Positions 22,220-23,290 of a stretch of 23,290 nt of DNA are shown piece after piece. This DNA is from DATAEU01 sp046724395 (GTDB lineage: Bacteria > Actinomycetota > UBA4738 > HRBIN12), in contig JBKOWM010000065.1 of assembly GCA_046724395.1 (NCBI GenBank), positions 1 through 23,290 of the forward strand. The letters run 5' to 3'. Numbering within the stretch: position 1 is the first letter of the stretch; each line of letters starts with the position of its first letter. Below the pieces are notes generated by a model. The model was not told the origin of the DNA. It did no database searches and saw only the letters and a list, made by a program, of their open reading frames with translations. The translations under genes and the position numbers were made by a program.

Positions 22220-22247
22220 CCCGTAGCTAACCGGCTGCACTAGCGGG
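22220..22247 (+). terminator. Possible hairpin after tRNA-Arg
   Basis: CCCG-GCTA (2-base bulge) can pair with TAGCGGG around an 11-base loop, 45 bp after the tRNA. No T-run follows; weak. Confidence 0.25.
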
Positions 22248-22283
22248 CCAGGGAAGGTTACGAACTCTAACCAAGGAGGGCCT

Positions 22284-22325
22284 GTGGCACATCAGCGTCG
22301 AAATCGAGTGAGGGGCACACCGTGA
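22284..22325 (+). CDS. 13-codon upstream ORF overlapping the carbonic anhydrase start
   Basis: A GTG at 22284 has a strong ribosome binding site (AAGGAGG, 22273-22279) and reads MAHQRRNRVRGTP, ending with TGA at 22323-22325. That stop overlaps the carbonic anhydrase GTG by 3 bases within a GTGA, the usual sign of translational coupling. The peptide is arginine-rich (four Arg, one coded AGG). An inverted repeat GGTTA-N7-TAACC lies just upstream (22256-22272). It may be a leader peptide controlling the anhydrase; the alternative is that the strong site is a chance match. Conservation of the peptide frame is untested. Confidence 0.5.
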   Translation: MAHQRRNRVRGTP

Positions 22326-22822
22326 ACGATCTCAAAGGCATCCTGGACGCAAACGCCAGGTTCGCCGAAGACTTCGATAAGGGTGACGCTCAGCTTCCGC
22401 CGAGCATGCCCGTCGCCGTTCTGACCTGCATCGATGCGCGGCTCCATCCGGAGAGACTCCTGGGCGTGAACATTGGCGACATCCACGTCATCCGAAACGC
22501 CGGAGGCCGCGCCACCGATGACGCGCTTGGTTCGCTCATCATCTCGTCACAGCTGCTCGGCACGCGGCAGGTGATAGTCATCCATCACACCGACTGCGAG
22601 ATGCTCACGTTCACGAATGAGGATATCTGGCGCAAGCTCGAGGCGGAGACCGGCTCGAGTGCGCGCGATATCGACTTCATGCCGTTCGTGGATGTCGAGG
22701 CCAGCCTCAGGGAGGACGTCCAGGCGATCCGCGACAATCCCTTCCTCCCCAAGGATGCTGAGGTAACCGGGTGGGTCTACGACGTCAGGACGGGGCGGCT
22801 GCACCAGCTCGAAGACGCATAA
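22322..22822 (+). CDS. Beta-class carbonic anhydrase
   Basis: A 166-residue zinc enzyme interconverting CO2 and bicarbonate in the cytoplasm. Zinc ligands C36 (TCIDAR), H89 and C92 (HHTDC) and the catalytic dyad D38/R40 are present; GDIHVIRNAGGR and SLIISSQLLGTRQVIVIHHTDC match the short beta-class type found in mycobacteria (Rv1284-like). The length is normal for this subgroup. The GTG at 22322 is the only sensible start: the fold begins there and GAGGGG lies 6 bases upstream. The start overlaps the stop of a 13-codon upstream ORF. The stop codon overlaps a small hairpin. Confidence 0.94.
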   Translation: MNDLKGILDANARFAEDFDKGDAQLPPSMPVAVLTCIDARLHPERLLGVNIGDIHVIRNAGGRATDDALGSLIISSQLLGTRQVIVIHHTDCEMLTFTNEDIWRKLEAETGSSARDIDFMPFVDVEASLREDVQAIRDNPFLPKDAEVTGWVYDVRTGRLHQLEDA

Positions 22823-22839
22823 CGTCGCGTAGCGGCGTT
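22821..22839 (+). terminator. Hairpin at the carbonic anhydrase stop codon
   Basis: AACGTCGC (22821-22828) pairs with GCGGCGTT (22832-22839), one G-U pair, 3-base loop. It begins in the stop codon. There is no T-run, so it may protect the mRNA 3' end rather than terminate. Confidence 0.35.
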
Positions 22840-23116
22840 CACCCGCGAACGTCACCCTTTGCCGAACGTCTCCGTGAGCTCGCCGAGGCTCGTTCGAGGG
22901 GATCGTCGCCGACCTGAACGAGAACGACCTGCACCACGAGCCCGCCCGGCGCGCGGTTGCGTGGTGGGAGTGACAGCGGGTCGCGGGACGTCGAATCAGT
23001 TGCCCTCCCGACTGCGGTCCGGTCGAACGTGACCACGCGTGAGAGAGGTTGCGTCGCACTCGGAATCACCCCGGGGGCGTGATGACCGTTAGAGGCACCC
23101 TCGACAGAGTGCACTC

Positions 23117-23287
23117 ATGAAGGACCGGCTGACCCCCGCCATGCAGTCCCGGACCGGACGAGCCGCGGGGGCGTTGGTCGGGGCGACCCTGGCCGCGTTC
23201 CTGGTGGGGTACCTAATCCTTGGCCCGATCGTGCTCCGCCTCTTGATGTCTGCCGGTCCCTGTATCTCCTGGTGCCGCGCCCCCTAG
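23117..23287 (+). CDS. 56-residue single-pass membrane peptide
   Basis: A short ORF from ATG 23117 to TAG 23287, not a recognised family. The product has a basic N-terminus (MKDRLTPAMQSRTGR), one hydrophobic helix of about 25-30 residues (LVGATLAAFLVGYLILGP, then IVLRLLMSA), and a C-terminus with two cysteines (GPCISWCRAP). No strong ribosome binding site or TAnnnT box at the usual spacing is visible. The 277 bases before it (22840-23116) hold no confident gene. It could be a real small membrane protein or a chance ORF; the clear basic-hydrophobic layout favours the former. Confidence 0.45.
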   Translation: MKDRLTPAMQSRTGRAAGALVGATLAAFLVGYLILGPIVLRLLMSAGPCISWCRAP

Positions 23288-23290
23288 GAG

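Noticed and set aside
22102..22325. tRNA-Arg as an integration (att) site for a mobile element
   Set aside because: No copy of the tRNA 3' end is seen downstream within the window and there is no integrase gene.

Overview
The window is high-G+C bacterial chromosome, most likely from an uncultured or little-studied lineage of Actinomycetota (a Thermoleophilia-like group is my guess; Chloroflexota cannot be excluded). Supporting signs are the G+C-rich third codon positions, the tig-clpP-clpX block with valS close by, a zinc-ribbon/cyclase/ATPase/TPR giant protein, GTG and TTG starts, and a repeated -10-like box TAnnnT placed 6-9 bases before many start codons, which indicates widespread leaderless transcription.

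Layout. 1-5118: the 5' end of valS (minus) diverges from a large class III cyclase-ATPase gene (plus), which converges on clpX. 5118-7240: minus-strand tig-clpP-clpX, the ribosome-bound chaperone and the ClpXP protease. 7328-9879: a hisN-type phosphatase, an ornithine cyclodeaminase-like gene, and a divergent TetR regulator with a palindrome between the last two. 9931-12578: a small HExxH zincin, tRNA-Pro(UGG), a PhzF-family gene, and divergent azlCD (branched-chain amino acid exporter). 12600-14768: an anti-sigma-type ATPase and a membrane-anchored nucleotide cyclase. 14990-17511: tRNA-Gly(UCC), a zinc-ribbon protein, a metal-dependent amidohydrolase and a membrane-anchored protein of unknown function followed by a strong terminator. 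17662-22010: a RibD/DHFR-like reductase, a decayed transposase fragment, a lone cyclic-nucleotide-binding domain, a small membrane protein, a Rieske ferredoxin, and two GNAT acetyltransferase genes; several lines here are visibly lower in G+C. 22102-23287: tRNA-Arg(UCU), a 13-codon upstream ORF overlapping a beta-carbonic anhydrase gene, and a 56-residue membrane peptide.

How the genes fit together. The first third is housekeeping protein quality control (trigger factor, ClpP, ClpX) next to aminoacylation (ValS). Two class III cyclases and one cyclic-nucleotide-binding protein suggest local cyclic-nucleotide signalling, although they are not in one operon. Most other genes are single-gene transcription units, many apparently with their own leaderless promoter. 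I see no CRISPR array, prophage, intact insertion sequence, rRNA or obvious defence island. The most unusual signals are the leaderless promoter pattern, one -10 box that contains the upstream gene's stop codon, and the short ORF before the carbonic anhydrase.
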